64,000 bases of DNA from Allotamlana fucoidanivorans (GTDB lineage: Bacteria; Bacteroidota; Bacteroidia; Flavobacteriales; Flavobacteriaceae). The translations under genes were made by a program, and so were the position numbers. Under the pieces are notes generated by a model. It did not search any database. It saw nothing but the letters and a program-made list of their open reading frames with translations, and had not been told where the DNA came from. How positions within the stretch are numbered: position 1 is the stretch's first letter; each line of letters opens with the position of its first letter. Of this stretch, positions 8,581-17,352 are shown piece by piece. The DNA lies in the NCBI RefSeq assembly GCF_006265225.1, contig NZ_VDCS01000002.1, forward strand, positions 248,001 through 312,000, read 5' to 3'.

Positions 8581-11058
8581 ATGAGGCATCTAAAACGAAC
8601 CGTAATTCTAACTTTTTGTTTAAGTATTTTTATATTTTTCTCGTGTCATTCAGAGAAATTACAACCTACGAAAGATCAAAATTTCAACAAAGATTGGTTA
8701 TTTAAAAAGGGCGCATTATCAAATGGCGAAACCACCGATTTAGATGATAGTGCTTGGCGAAAACTAAACTTACCACATGACTGGGCTATTGAAGGCCCTT
8801 TCAGCAACACATACAATGCGAGAACAGGCGGGCTACCTGTTCATGGAGAAGCTTGGTACAGAAAACATTTTTCTGTAAATCCTTTAGAAAAAGGAAAACG
8901 TATTTCAATTGAATTTGATGGTGCCATGAATAATGCTAAAGTTTGGTTAAATGGGCATTACATAGGCGAACGCCCCTACGGATATATTGGTTTTGAATTA
9001 GATTTAACCGAACACATAAAATTTGGAGAAGACAACCTCATTGCAGTTCAACTTACCCCTCAAGATTTAGCCGCACGTTGGTACTCTGGTGCTGGTATAT
9101 ACAGAAATGTTCGCTTAAAAATCAATAACCCTGTACATATTCCTCAATACGGAACGTATGTAACAACGCCTGAAGTTTCAAAAGAAAAGGCTCTTATCAA
9201 CATAAAAACAAAGGTGGTTAGCTTTGACTCCAAAACCTCAAAAGCTGTTTTAAAAACAAGCATTCACGATGAAAATGGACTAATTGTTGCTGAAAATAAT
9301 CAAGATATTACATTGAGTTCTGAGGTTGACACAGAGGTTTTACTAACGGTTAACAATCCTAATCTTTGGGATATTACAACCCCTGTTCTATACCAAGCAA
9401 AAAGCATGGTGTATATTGATAATCAACTAGTAGACACCTATATTACACATTTTGGCATAAGATCTATTGCTTTTGACAAAGACAAAGGATTTATGCTCAA
9501 TGAAAATCAGGTTGAATTGAATGGTGTTTGTATGCATCATGATCAAGGGCCGTTAGGAGCAGCCATAAATTATAGAGCCAAAGAACGCCAAATGCAAATT
9601 ATGAAAAGTATGGGTGTTAATGCTTTAAGAACCAGTCACAATCCGCCTTCACCTGAAATGCTTGAAGTGTGTGATAAATTAGGTATTTTGGTTATTGTTG
9701 AAGCTTTTGATGAATGGAAAATGGGTAAGGTTCCCAATGGGTATAATCAATATTTTGATCAATGGCATGAAACTGATTTGCGAGATATGATTAAAAGAGA
9801 TAGAAATCACCCTTCGGTCATCATGTGGAGTATAGGAAATGAAATTCTAGAACAAGGAAAAAAGGATGGTTGGAAAATTGCAAAACAACTAAATGATATT
9901 TGTCATGATGAAGACCCCACTAGACCAACTACGGTAGGTTTCAATTATTTTCCTGCTCCTTTTGAAAATCACTTGGCGGAACATGTCGATATTGTTGGTA
10001 TGAACTATTGGCCAGAGCAATACAACTCGATTTTAGAAAATAATCCTGATATGATTGTTTATGGATCCGAAACTTCTTCACAAACCAGCAGTCGTGGCGT
10101 ATACCATCTACCCATTGCATTTAAAGAACAACACGAAACCAATCATGTTTCAAGTTATGATGTTACGGTAGGTCCACCTTGGGCCTATGCACCAGATATT
10201 GAGTTTGACGCACAAGCCAAAGAACCACGATCTTTGGGCGAATTTATCTGGACAGGGTTTGATTATTTAGGAGAACCTACACCCTATGGAGGTCGAGACA
10301 ATTCAACCAATGGCTATTGGAATGATGATTGGCCATCACGATCTTCATATTTTGCTCCTGTAGATCTATGCGGTTTTCCTAAAGACAGGTATTATTTATA
10401 TCAAAGCCAATGGACATCAAAACCCATGGTACATGTATTGCCACATTGGAATTGGGAGGGTAAAGAAGGACAGGATATTCCTGTTTTCGCATATACAAAT
10501 GCTGAAGAAGTTGAATTGTTTGTAAATGGGGCATCGTATGGAAAAAAGGTAAAAGGAAAAGATGTTACCGAAATACCAGCTGAATATCATGATTATAAAA
10601 AAGGCTGGTACAAATCAAAATACCGTTTATCATGGCAAGTTCCTTACCAACCAGGTAGCATTAAAGTTGTAGCTTATACAGACAATAAAATAGTAGCTAC
10701 TAAAGAAATAAAAACAGCCGACAAACCAGCTAAATTAACGTTAATAGCAGATAGAACAGAAATTCAGGCTGATGGAACCGACTTATCATTCGTTACCGTT
10801 AAAATTGAGGACGAAAACGGAAACCTATGCCCATTAGCTAGTAACTTAGTAAACTTTTCAATTGATGGCGAAGCAACTCTGGCTGCAGTAGGCAATGGTG
10901 ATCAAACATCATTAGCTTCCTTTCAAGCTAATGAAAGAAAGGCATTCAATGGGTTGTGTATGCTTATAATCAAATCAACAGAAAATTCAGGTATTGTAAA
11001 AATTACCGCATCTTCTGAAGGTTTACAACCTAGCACAGTGAACATCACAACCAAATAA
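8581..11058 (+). CDS. GH2 beta-galactosidase-like enzyme
   Basis: This is a retaining exo-beta-glycosidase of family GH2, probably releasing beta-galactose from galactan oligosaccharides. The signal peptide ends in FFSC, so it is probably a lipoprotein. The order is a jelly-roll sugar-binding domain (starting near FNKDWLFKKG, about 35-185), an immunoglobulin-like domain (about 190-295), and a TIM barrel with acid/base E421 (WSIGNE) and nucleophile E497 (YGSET). After that come a DUF4982-like module (about 570-690) and a C-terminal Ig/invasin-like module containing ADGTDLSFVTV (about 715-820). GEFIWTGFDYLGEP is a further GH2 hallmark. It opens a rightward gene cluster and ends 10 bases before the next sulfatase. 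Specificity for galactose is the likely but untested reading. Confidence 0.9.
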   Translation: MRHLKRTVILTFCLSIFIFFSCHSEKLQPTKDQNFNKDWLFKKGALSNGETTDLDDSAWRKLNLPHDWAIEGPFSNTYNARTGGLPVHGEAWYRKHFSVNPLEKGKRISIEFDGAMNNAKVWLNGHYIGERPYGYIGFELDLTEHIKFGEDNLIAVQLTPQDLAARWYSGAGIYRNVRLKINNPVHIPQYGTYVTTPEVSKEKALINIKTKVVSFDSKTSKAVLKTSIHDENGLIVAENNQDITLSSEVDTEVLLTVNNPNLWDITTPVLYQAKSMVYIDNQLVDTYITHFGIRSIAFDKDKGFMLNENQVELNGVCMHHDQGPLGAAINYRAKERQMQIMKSMGVNALRTSHNPPSPEMLEVCDKLGILVIVEAFDEWKMGKVPNGYNQYFDQWHETDLRDMIKRDRNHPSVIMWSIGNEILEQGKKDGWKIAKQLNDICHDEDPTRPTTVGFNYFPAPFENHLAEHVDIVGMNYWPEQYNSILENNPDMIVYGSETSSQTSSRGVYHLPIAFKEQHETNHVSSYDVTVGPPWAYAPDIEFDAQAKEPRSLGEFIWTGFDYLGEPTPYGGRDNSTNGYWNDDWPSRSSYFAPVDLCGFPKDRYYLYQSQWTSKPMVHVLPHWNWEGKEGQDIPVFAYTNAEEVELFVNGASYGKKVKGKDVTEIPAEYHDYKKGWYKSKYRLSWQVPYQPGSIKVVAYTDNKIVATKEIKTADKPAKLTLIADRTEIQADGTDLSFVTVKIEDENGNLCPLASNLVNFSIDGEATLAAVGNGDQTSLASFQANERKAFNGLCMLIIKSTENSGIVKITASSEGLQPSTVNITTK

Positions 11059-11068
11059 ACCATACAAA

Positions 11069-12370
11069 ATGAAATTTTTGCTATTTAACATTCTATGGTT
11101 TTTATTAGGTTTTTCAGTATACGCGCAGTACAATATTGTTTTTATTGAATCTGATGATCAAAGCAATCAAACTATTGGGGCTTTTGGAAATACCTTAATA
11201 AAAACACCTAACATGGATAGGCTTGCTTCAGAAGGCATAGCGTTTACTGCGGCCTATAATATGGGATGTTGGTCGCCTGCTGTTTGTATTCCGAGTAGAA
11301 CCATGCTGTTCTACGGAAAGTATCTCTGGGATTCACAAAAAATAACAAAAACCAATGCTCCCAAAGCGCTTCCAGAATTACTAAAAGACAAAGGCTATAA
11401 TACGTATATGACTGGAAAATGGCATGCTTGGGGAAAGCCTCCAAATGACATTTTTGATGACTTAGGAAGCATTCAGCCAGGGCAATTAAAAACGTACCAT
11501 ACTAAACAAGGACATGTAACCGATATTACGGGACAGGAAGCAGTAAGCTATATTAAGAGTTATAAACATGAAGCGCCTTTCTTTTTATATGTTGGCTTCA
11601 ATGCGCCTCATGTACCGAGACAAACAAAACAAAAGTACTATGACATGTACCCCACAGAGCAAATTCAATTACCTCCTAGTGTAGTACATAATGGGCCTTT
11701 AAACCCTAATATAAAATACAACTACACCAATCCGCCTATAAAACATAAAACCATGAAAAGTAGGGTTCAGCAGAATAACGCCATGGTAAGTCATATGGAT
11801 GAACGGGTTGGAGATATTTTAAATGCTCTTCAAGAAAAAGGACTTTATGATAAAACTATTATTGTTTTTATGTCTGATCACGGCATCAGTTTTGGAGAAA
11901 ACGGTGTGGCCGGAAAAGTATGCCTATATGAACCGAGTGTTACGGCTCCACTTATTATAAAAGCGCCAAATTTAGATAAGAATAAAATATACAATGACCG
12001 TGTTTATCTGCAAGACATAACTCCTACGCTTTTAAATATGCTAGACATTGAAATACCTCATTATGTAAAATTTCAGAGTCTTATTCCCATAATAAAACAC
12101 AACGCCAAACCAAGAGCATCTATTTATTTAGCCATGTTTGACGACCAAAGAGGTATTATACGCAATAACAAAAAACTAATCATGTATCCCAAATCTGGTG
12201 ACATTGAATTGTATGATTTAGAAAAAGACCCTTGGGAAACCAAAAATCTAAAAAACACAAAGGGAGCCAGAACTCTAATATCAAGTTTAATAGCAGATTT
12301 TAAAACTTGGCAAAAAGAAACAGGAGACACTTTAGATATCTCTCCTATATTCAAAGCCTTTACAGAATGA
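11069..12370 (+). CDS. S1-family sulfatase, secreted
   Basis: This formylglycine sulfatase has a cleavable signal peptide (about residues 1-19, ending SVYA before Gln). The catalytic Cys is C73 in CIPSR, preceded by the segment NMGCWSPAV. FIESDDQ near residue 29 supplies metal ligands, and MSDHGISFGE, TGKWHAWG and NAPHVPR complete the active site. The N-terminal WSxAVC signature matches the sulfatase at 31564, so the two are probably members of the same subfamily with related substrates. At 433 residues it is compact. The stop codon overlaps the start of the following hydrolase gene (ATGA), which implies translational coupling. Role: desulfation of galactan oligosaccharides in the periplasm or outside the cell (inference). 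Confidence 0.9.
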   Translation: MKFLLFNILWFLLGFSVYAQYNIVFIESDDQSNQTIGAFGNTLIKTPNMDRLASEGIAFTAAYNMGCWSPAVCIPSRTMLFYGKYLWDSQKITKTNAPKALPELLKDKGYNTYMTGKWHAWGKPPNDIFDDLGSIQPGQLKTYHTKQGHVTDITGQEAVSYIKSYKHEAPFFLYVGFNAPHVPRQTKQKYYDMYPTEQIQLPPSVVHNGPLNPNIKYNYTNPPIKHKTMKSRVQQNNAMVSHMDERVGDILNALQEKGLYDKTIIVFMSDHGISFGENGVAGKVCLYEPSVTAPLIIKAPNLDKNKIYNDRVYLQDITPTLLNMLDIEIPHYVKFQSLIPIIKHNAKPRASIYLAMFDDQRGIIRNNKKLIMYPKSGDIELYDLEKDPWETKNLKNTKGARTLISSLIADFKTWQKETGDTLDISPIFKAFTE

Positions 12371-13200
12371 AAATTACAGTAATCATAGTAGGTCTTGCGC
12401 TTTTATGTGGTATTGTCTCTAATAAAGTTCAATCACAATCAAACATTGTGCATGATACGCTTACCACAACATGGAAAGGTTTCAAAAGATTAGATTTTAA
12501 ACTAGAAAATCATGAGGTAAGGCTAACTATACCTCATAAAAAAGCAACTGGAGCTCCTTGGATTTGGCGTGCGCGTTTTCCTGACTATCATAGTGACATT
12601 AACAGCTTATTGTTGGATGCAGGTTTTCATGTTGCTTACATAAATACCAATAACATGTATGGAAGTCCTAAAGCTATTACTGTTTGGAATAACTTTTACA
12701 AGTTTTTAACCCACAAGTTTCAATTAAATAAAAAAGTTGTGTTTCATGGGCATAGCAGAGGCGGATTGTTTGTTTATAATTGGGCAAAATTAAATCCTGA
12801 TAAAGTGTCTTGCCTCTATCTGGATGCGCCTGTATGTGACTTTAAAAGCTGGCCTGTTGGATTTGGTTATTCTAAAAGAAATCATAAAGACTGGAATCAA
12901 TTAAAACTAGTTTATGGTTTTACTTCAGACTCAGAAGCGAAGTCATATACCAACAACCCCATTGATCATTTACATGAATTAGCCAAAGCACAAATTCCTG
13001 TGCTGCATACCATAAACCTTAATGATAGCGTGGTGCCCCCTCATGAAAACACCATAAAACTAATCAACACTTATATAAGTTTAGGTGGCATTGCCAGCGT
13101 TTATCCTTGCTCAACCGAAAAAGCAAGTTTAGACGAGCATCATTATGATATCCCTAATACCGAATATGTAGTAAATTTTATAAAGCAAAATCTGAATTAA
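12367..13200 (+). CDS. Secreted alpha/beta-hydrolase
   Basis: This serine hydrolase of the alpha/beta-hydrolase fold has 277 residues. The nucleophile elbow GHSRGG places the Ser at 130; likely partners are D220 (LNDS) and H258 or H259 (EHHYD). An N-terminal hydrophobic signal sequence (about 1-24, ending VQSQ) indicates export. I start it at ATG 12367, which overlaps the preceding sulfatase stop as ATGA; a longer frame beginning 60 bases upstream would lack a signal sequence at its N-terminus. Related enzymes next to algal glycan genes are often carbohydrate esterases, but no deacetylase subfamily motif is clear to me. Being coupled to a sulfatase suggests that it removes another ester substituent from the same glycan (inference). 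Confidence 0.8.
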   Translation: MKITVIIVGLALLCGIVSNKVQSQSNIVHDTLTTTWKGFKRLDFKLENHEVRLTIPHKKATGAPWIWRARFPDYHSDINSLLLDAGFHVAYINTNNMYGSPKAITVWNNFYKFLTHKFQLNKKVVFHGHSRGGLFVYNWAKLNPDKVSCLYLDAPVCDFKSWPVGFGYSKRNHKDWNQLKLVYGFTSDSEAKSYTNNPIDHLHELAKAQIPVLHTINLNDSVVPPHENTIKLINTYISLGGIASVYPCSTEKASLDEHHYDIPNTEYVVNFIKQNLN

Positions 13201-13210
13201 AAATATAGCA

Positions 13211-14602
13211 ATGAAAAACCTTATTATTTTTTTTGTCATACTATGCCATGCAACAATACATGCAGACACTTATAATATTTTAGACTATGGTGCAAAGGCA
13301 GATGGTAAAACATTAGACACCAAATCGGTGCAAAACGCTATTGATGCCTGTACTCAAAATGGCGGAGGTACAGTTATCATTCCGTCAGGTAAAACAGTTT
13401 TGATAGGTACTATCTACTTAAAAGATTTTGTTACGCTTTATTTAGAAAATGGTTCCGTTTTATTAGGCAGCCCTAACATATCAGATTATGCCACAGACAC
13501 CTATAAAAACATGTATAAAAATGAACCACACATGGATCGTTGTTTAATCTTTGCCAAAAATGCTAAATCATTTACCATAAAAGGAGAAGGTACTATTGAT
13601 GGCAATGGATATACCAAGAATTTCACAAGAGAAAAAGGCGGTAGGCCTATGATGATACGTTTTTTGCATTGTAATGATATTAAAATTAAAAATGTTTCTT
13701 TAATAAACCCAGCGGCATGGACCTCTGCTTGGTTATATTGTAATGAGATTGTTGTTGAAGGCATTAAAATTGTGAGCAGAGTTAACAACAACGGAGATGG
13801 TTTAGATTTTGATGGCTGCACCAATGTAAGAGTAAGTAATAGTTCTTTTGATACCAGCGATGACTCTATATGTTTACAAACGTCACATCCAGATTTTCCT
13901 TGTAAAGACATTGTGGTGACAAACTGTGTATTTACTAGTAAATGGGCTGGTATGCGTATTGGATTATCATCAAGAGGTGATTTTGAATCCGTAACCGTTT
14001 CAAATTGCACCTTTCATGACATCCAAGACTCAGGACTAAAAATTCAAATGAATGAAGGTGGAGAAATGAAAAACATGGCATTTTCTAATCTCGTTATGAG
14101 AAATGTTCCCAGACCTATTTTTATGACCTTCTGCCAGCAAAGAGCTGGTGTTGAGTCTCCAATGGAAATGTTTCCCATGAAGGCTATGCATGGTTTTCTT
14201 TTTAGCAATTTTATTGTTGATAATCGAGAATTAGACAAGAATTCAGCCATTTTTATAACAGGCATGCCAAACCACTATATTACAGATATTCAACTCAATA
14301 ATGTTTTATTTACGGTTTCAGGAAAGGGTTCAAAAGTAGATGCTAGTAAATCCGATTTTAATGAATATACTTTAGATGTTTTAAACGGTTGGTGGCCAGA
14401 ATTCCGTTTGGTAGGCACACTGCCTGCCTATGGTATTTTTGCACGTCACGTTGACAGAATTTCAATTAATAATGTTCAAATAAAAACTATAGATTTAGAC
14501 GAAAGACCTCCTATAGTATTTGATGATGTTCCTGAATTTAGTCTAAATCAAATTTTTGCCAATCAAATTCCTGTAAAAGTACCAAAGATATTAAATAAGT
14601 AG
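13211..14602 (+). CDS. GH28-like right-handed beta-helix glycosidase
   Basis: This is a secreted right-handed parallel beta-helix protein resembling GH28 polygalacturonases (an inverting family). It has a signal peptide (about 1-18), the N-terminal NILDYGAKADG signature shared by GH28 enzymes, and the acidic pairs NGDGLD (D196, D199) and TSDDS (D217, D218), which align with the catalytic Asp residues. The usual GHG motif after the DD pair is not seen; at that point the sequence runs RIGLSSRG. The true substrate may therefore not be a galacturonan. In a galactan locus it could act on another alpha-linked residue or uronic side chain. It lies 10 bases after the hydrolase gene and 32 before the next gene, in the same rightward cluster. 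Confidence 0.8.
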   Translation: MKNLIIFFVILCHATIHADTYNILDYGAKADGKTLDTKSVQNAIDACTQNGGGTVIIPSGKTVLIGTIYLKDFVTLYLENGSVLLGSPNISDYATDTYKNMYKNEPHMDRCLIFAKNAKSFTIKGEGTIDGNGYTKNFTREKGGRPMMIRFLHCNDIKIKNVSLINPAAWTSAWLYCNEIVVEGIKIVSRVNNNGDGLDFDGCTNVRVSNSSFDTSDDSICLQTSHPDFPCKDIVVTNCVFTSKWAGMRIGLSSRGDFESVTVSNCTFHDIQDSGLKIQMNEGGEMKNMAFSNLVMRNVPRPIFMTFCQQRAGVESPMEMFPMKAMHGFLFSNFIVDNRELDKNSAIFITGMPNHYITDIQLNNVLFTVSGKGSKVDASKSDFNEYTLDVLNGWWPEFRLVGTLPAYGIFARHVDRISINNVQIKTIDLDERPPIVFDDVPEFSLNQIFANQIPVKVPKILNK

Positions 14603-14634
14603 GCATTTAATGATTCTCAAAAAAAGCAAAACCA

Positions 14635-15804
14635 ATGTTTAAAAAATCAGTTCTATTCGTTTTTATCATTTTTTATGGATGTATTGAGAATCAATTCACT
14701 TACCAAAACCAGCTCGACTCTTTTAAAAATAAAACTCAAATTATTGAGCTAGTTTCTAGCGATGGGATTGGTAGAATTGCTGTTGCCCCCAAAATTCAAG
14801 GTAAAATATTATTTTCAACCACGCAGGGTTTACAAGGTTCTCCCAACGGATGGATAAATAAAACGTGCTTTCAAGGAGATACTATAAATATGGCTGCTGT
14901 TGGTGGTGAAGACCGCATATGGGTTGGCCCTTTAGGTGGCCAATACTCATTTTATTACCAACAAATAAAACCGCTTCATGAAGACCATTGGAAAGTGCCA
15001 AAATCATTAAGCGTAGAACCCTATATTTTAATAGAACATGATGATAAGAAAGTGGTCATGCAAAAGAAATTTCAACTTACAAATTTCATGGGAACCAAGT
15101 TTAATTTCACCATTAATCGTCAAATAAAGCTATTAGAAAAAGATGATATTGAAACCAACTTAAATATAACGCTTCCTAAAGATTTAAAGCATGTAGCTTA
15201 TGAAAGTCGTCATGTTTTAACCAATAAGGACACTATCCCATGGCAAAAAAACACGGGTTTAATTTCTCTGTGGAGCGCTGGTATGTTTCAGGGTCATGAT
15301 AAAAATACGGTTATTATTCCTTTGGAAAACAAAGGTGCTTTAAACAACATGTATAAATATATGGGACAGTTGAATCATGACAGGCTCAGGGTTACTAACC
15401 ATGTTGTGCTTTTTAAAGCCGATGGAAAATATAGAAGCAAAATTGGTATACCAAACCTGTATGCGCCTTCCGTGTATGGCTGCTATTCAAAAAGCAAAAA
15501 CCAACTAACTATTGTGCAATTCAAAAAAACTCAGGACACGTTATTTTCAAATTCCCATGCCACCGTTCAAAATAACCCGTATCGCGGCGAGGTAATTCCT
15601 ATTTATAATAATGGACCTATGGATTTATCAATAGCAGAAAGCAATGGCTTTTTTGAATTAGAATCCACCTCTTCGTTTAAAGCGCTTTTACCTTCAGAAA
15701 GCTTAAATCACTATCATCGTATCTATCATTTTTCAGGAAACGAGTCTGTTTTAAACAGGTTATCTACTGATTTATTAGGGATTTCACTAAACCAATGCTT
15801 CTAA
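14635..15804 (+). CDS. Lipoprotein of unknown function, possibly mutarotase-like
   Basis: I do not recognise a characterised family. The 389-residue product has a short hydrophobic leader ending in FYGC (Cys16), so it is probably a lipoprotein. The body is beta-rich with repeated motifs such as GGEDRIWVGPLGGQ and a C-terminal SLNHYHRIYHF. These recall uncharacterised proteins with a galactose-mutarotase-like fold that are common in polysaccharide loci (tentative). It follows the GH28-like gene by 32 bases and is the last gene before a 243-base gap, so it probably ends the first transcription unit. A role in sugar binding or anomer handling is possible but unproven. Confidence 0.7.
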   Translation: MFKKSVLFVFIIFYGCIENQFTYQNQLDSFKNKTQIIELVSSDGIGRIAVAPKIQGKILFSTTQGLQGSPNGWINKTCFQGDTINMAAVGGEDRIWVGPLGGQYSFYYQQIKPLHEDHWKVPKSLSVEPYILIEHDDKKVVMQKKFQLTNFMGTKFNFTINRQIKLLEKDDIETNLNITLPKDLKHVAYESRHVLTNKDTIPWQKNTGLISLWSAGMFQGHDKNTVIIPLENKGALNNMYKYMGQLNHDRLRVTNHVVLFKADGKYRSKIGIPNLYAPSVYGCYSKSKNQLTIVQFKKTQDTLFSNSHATVQNNPYRGEVIPIYNNGPMDLSIAESNGFFELESTSSFKALLPSESLNHYHRIYHFSGNESVLNRLSTDLLGISLNQCF

Positions 15805-16047
15805 TAAACAACATGTAATGCTGTTTTTAGAATATCTTTTATCTTTTACTACATTATTCTATAGTAATACATAGATCTTTTACTCAATACCGTTATAAAA
15901 TCCGAGCTAATTCGTTTTTTTGACCATAAGTTTTACCATTTAATTAATATATTATACTGTACTGATTATATCACCACTATATTTACATGAGAAAAAAGTG
16001 GCTATCAATTTGAAAGACACCCTCATAATAATCAATTAACTTAATAC
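15805..16047. other. Gap before the sugar-acid genes
   Basis: This 243-base AT-rich gap separates the degradation genes from the MFS/enolase/lactonase genes. I see no strong hairpin terminator and no exact TAnnTTTG; TATATTTA near 15978 is a near match. A separate promoter for the transporter gene is plausible from the gap size alone. Confidence 0.3.
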
Positions 16048-17340
16048 ATGGGTAAAAAACTCCAAACCAAAAAAAGATACAATATACTAGCTATGCTTTT
16101 TATCACTGTGGTCATAAATTACCTAGACCGCAGTAATATTTCAATTGCAGCTCCCGATTTACGAAAAGATCTTAACATTGATACTGTACAAATGGGTTAT
16201 ATTTTTGCGGCTTTTTCATGGACTTATGCCTTACTGCAAATTCCAGGAGGCATTATTGCAGACAAGATCAAATCTAGAGTATTATACACCTTTATTTTAA
16301 CATTTTGGTCTATCGCCACCCTATTACAAGGTTTAATTAATTCCTTAGTCATTTTAATAGGTTTAAGGGGAAGTATTGGGGTTTTTGAAGCACCTTCATA
16401 CCCTATCAATAACTTAGTAGTTAGTAGGTGGTTCCCTGAAAACGAACGCGCCTCGGCCATAGCTATATATACTTCTGGGCAATTTTTAGGATTAGCTTTT
16501 TTAACCCCTGTTTTAGCTGCTATTCAAAATTATTTAGGTTGGAGAGGTCTGTTTATTGTATCTGGTGTTATTGGAATTATTTGGGCTGGCGTTTGGTATT
16601 ATTTTTACCGAGACCCAAGAGATCACTCTTCTGTTAGCGATTCCGAATTAAAGCTTATTGAAGAAGGTGGCGGTCTAGTAGGGTCAAAAAACAAAAACAA
16701 ACCTTCCGAAAAATTCAAATGGAGTGACTTAAAATATGCCTTCGTTTATCGTAAATTATGGGGTATTTATATTGGTCAATTTTGCTTGGGGGCTACCACT
16801 ATGTTTTTTCTAACTTGGTTTCCAACTTACCTTATTGAGTATAGAGGTCTAAACTTTCTAGAAACAGGATTCCTAGGTTCTATTCCATTTTTAGCAGCCT
16901 TTACAGGTGTTTTATTATCAGGCTTTACATCCGACTTATTAATCAAAAAAGGGTTTTCTGCTGAAATATCAAGAAAGGTACCTATCATTTTTGGTATGCT
17001 TCTCTCAACCATCATTATAGGCGCTAATTATACAGATAATACTACTTATGTTATTGTATTTTTAGCCTTGGCTTTTTTTGGTAATGGGCTAGCTAGTATT
17101 GCTTGGGTTTTTGTATCGCTTCTTGCTCCTAAAAAACATTTAGGTCTTATAGGAGGTACGTTTAATTTTATTGGCGGCTTATCGGGCGTTGTAGTGTCCA
17201 TTGTTATAGGGTTTTTAGTTCAAGATGGTGACTTTCGCCCAGCCCTTTTCTTTGTTGGAGCATTAGCACTTACTGGGTTTTTATCCTACACATTAATTGT
17301 AGGCAAAGTAGAACGCATTGTAATAAAAGAAAAACACTAA
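16048..17340 (+). CDS. MFS transporter, sugar-acid (ACS/hexuronate-galactonate type)
   Basis: This is an inner-membrane major facilitator of about 12 transmembrane segments, 430 residues. The first helix carries NYLDRSNISIAAP, close to the signature of the anion:cation symporter group that imports hexuronates, glucarate and galactonate (ExuT, GudP and DgoT types). Another feature is the PGGIIADKIKSR loop after TM2. A cytoplasmic loop rich in charged residues (about 195-225) divides the halves. It is followed after 12 bases by a galactonate-dehydratase-like gene, which supports import of an aldonate or uronate. The exact substrate, galactonate or 3,6-anhydrogalactonate, is inference from context. 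Confidence 0.9.
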   Translation: MGKKLQTKKRYNILAMLFITVVINYLDRSNISIAAPDLRKDLNIDTVQMGYIFAAFSWTYALLQIPGGIIADKIKSRVLYTFILTFWSIATLLQGLINSLVILIGLRGSIGVFEAPSYPINNLVVSRWFPENERASAIAIYTSGQFLGLAFLTPVLAAIQNYLGWRGLFIVSGVIGIIWAGVWYYFYRDPRDHSSVSDSELKLIEEGGGLVGSKNKNKPSEKFKWSDLKYAFVYRKLWGIYIGQFCLGATTMFFLTWFPTYLIEYRGLNFLETGFLGSIPFLAAFTGVLLSGFTSDLLIKKGFSAEISRKVPIIFGMLLSTIIIGANYTDNTTYVIVFLALAFFGNGLASIAWVFVSLLAPKKHLGLIGGTFNFIGGLSGVVVSIVIGFLVQDGDFRPALFFVGALALTGFLSYTLIVGKVERIVIKEKH

Positions 17341-17352
17341 ACTTTAGTAAAC

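Noticed and set aside
13501-14010. A 169-residue open frame on the minus strand.
   Set aside because: It lies wholly inside the GH28-like gene in antisense, has no family features and is explained by codon composition.
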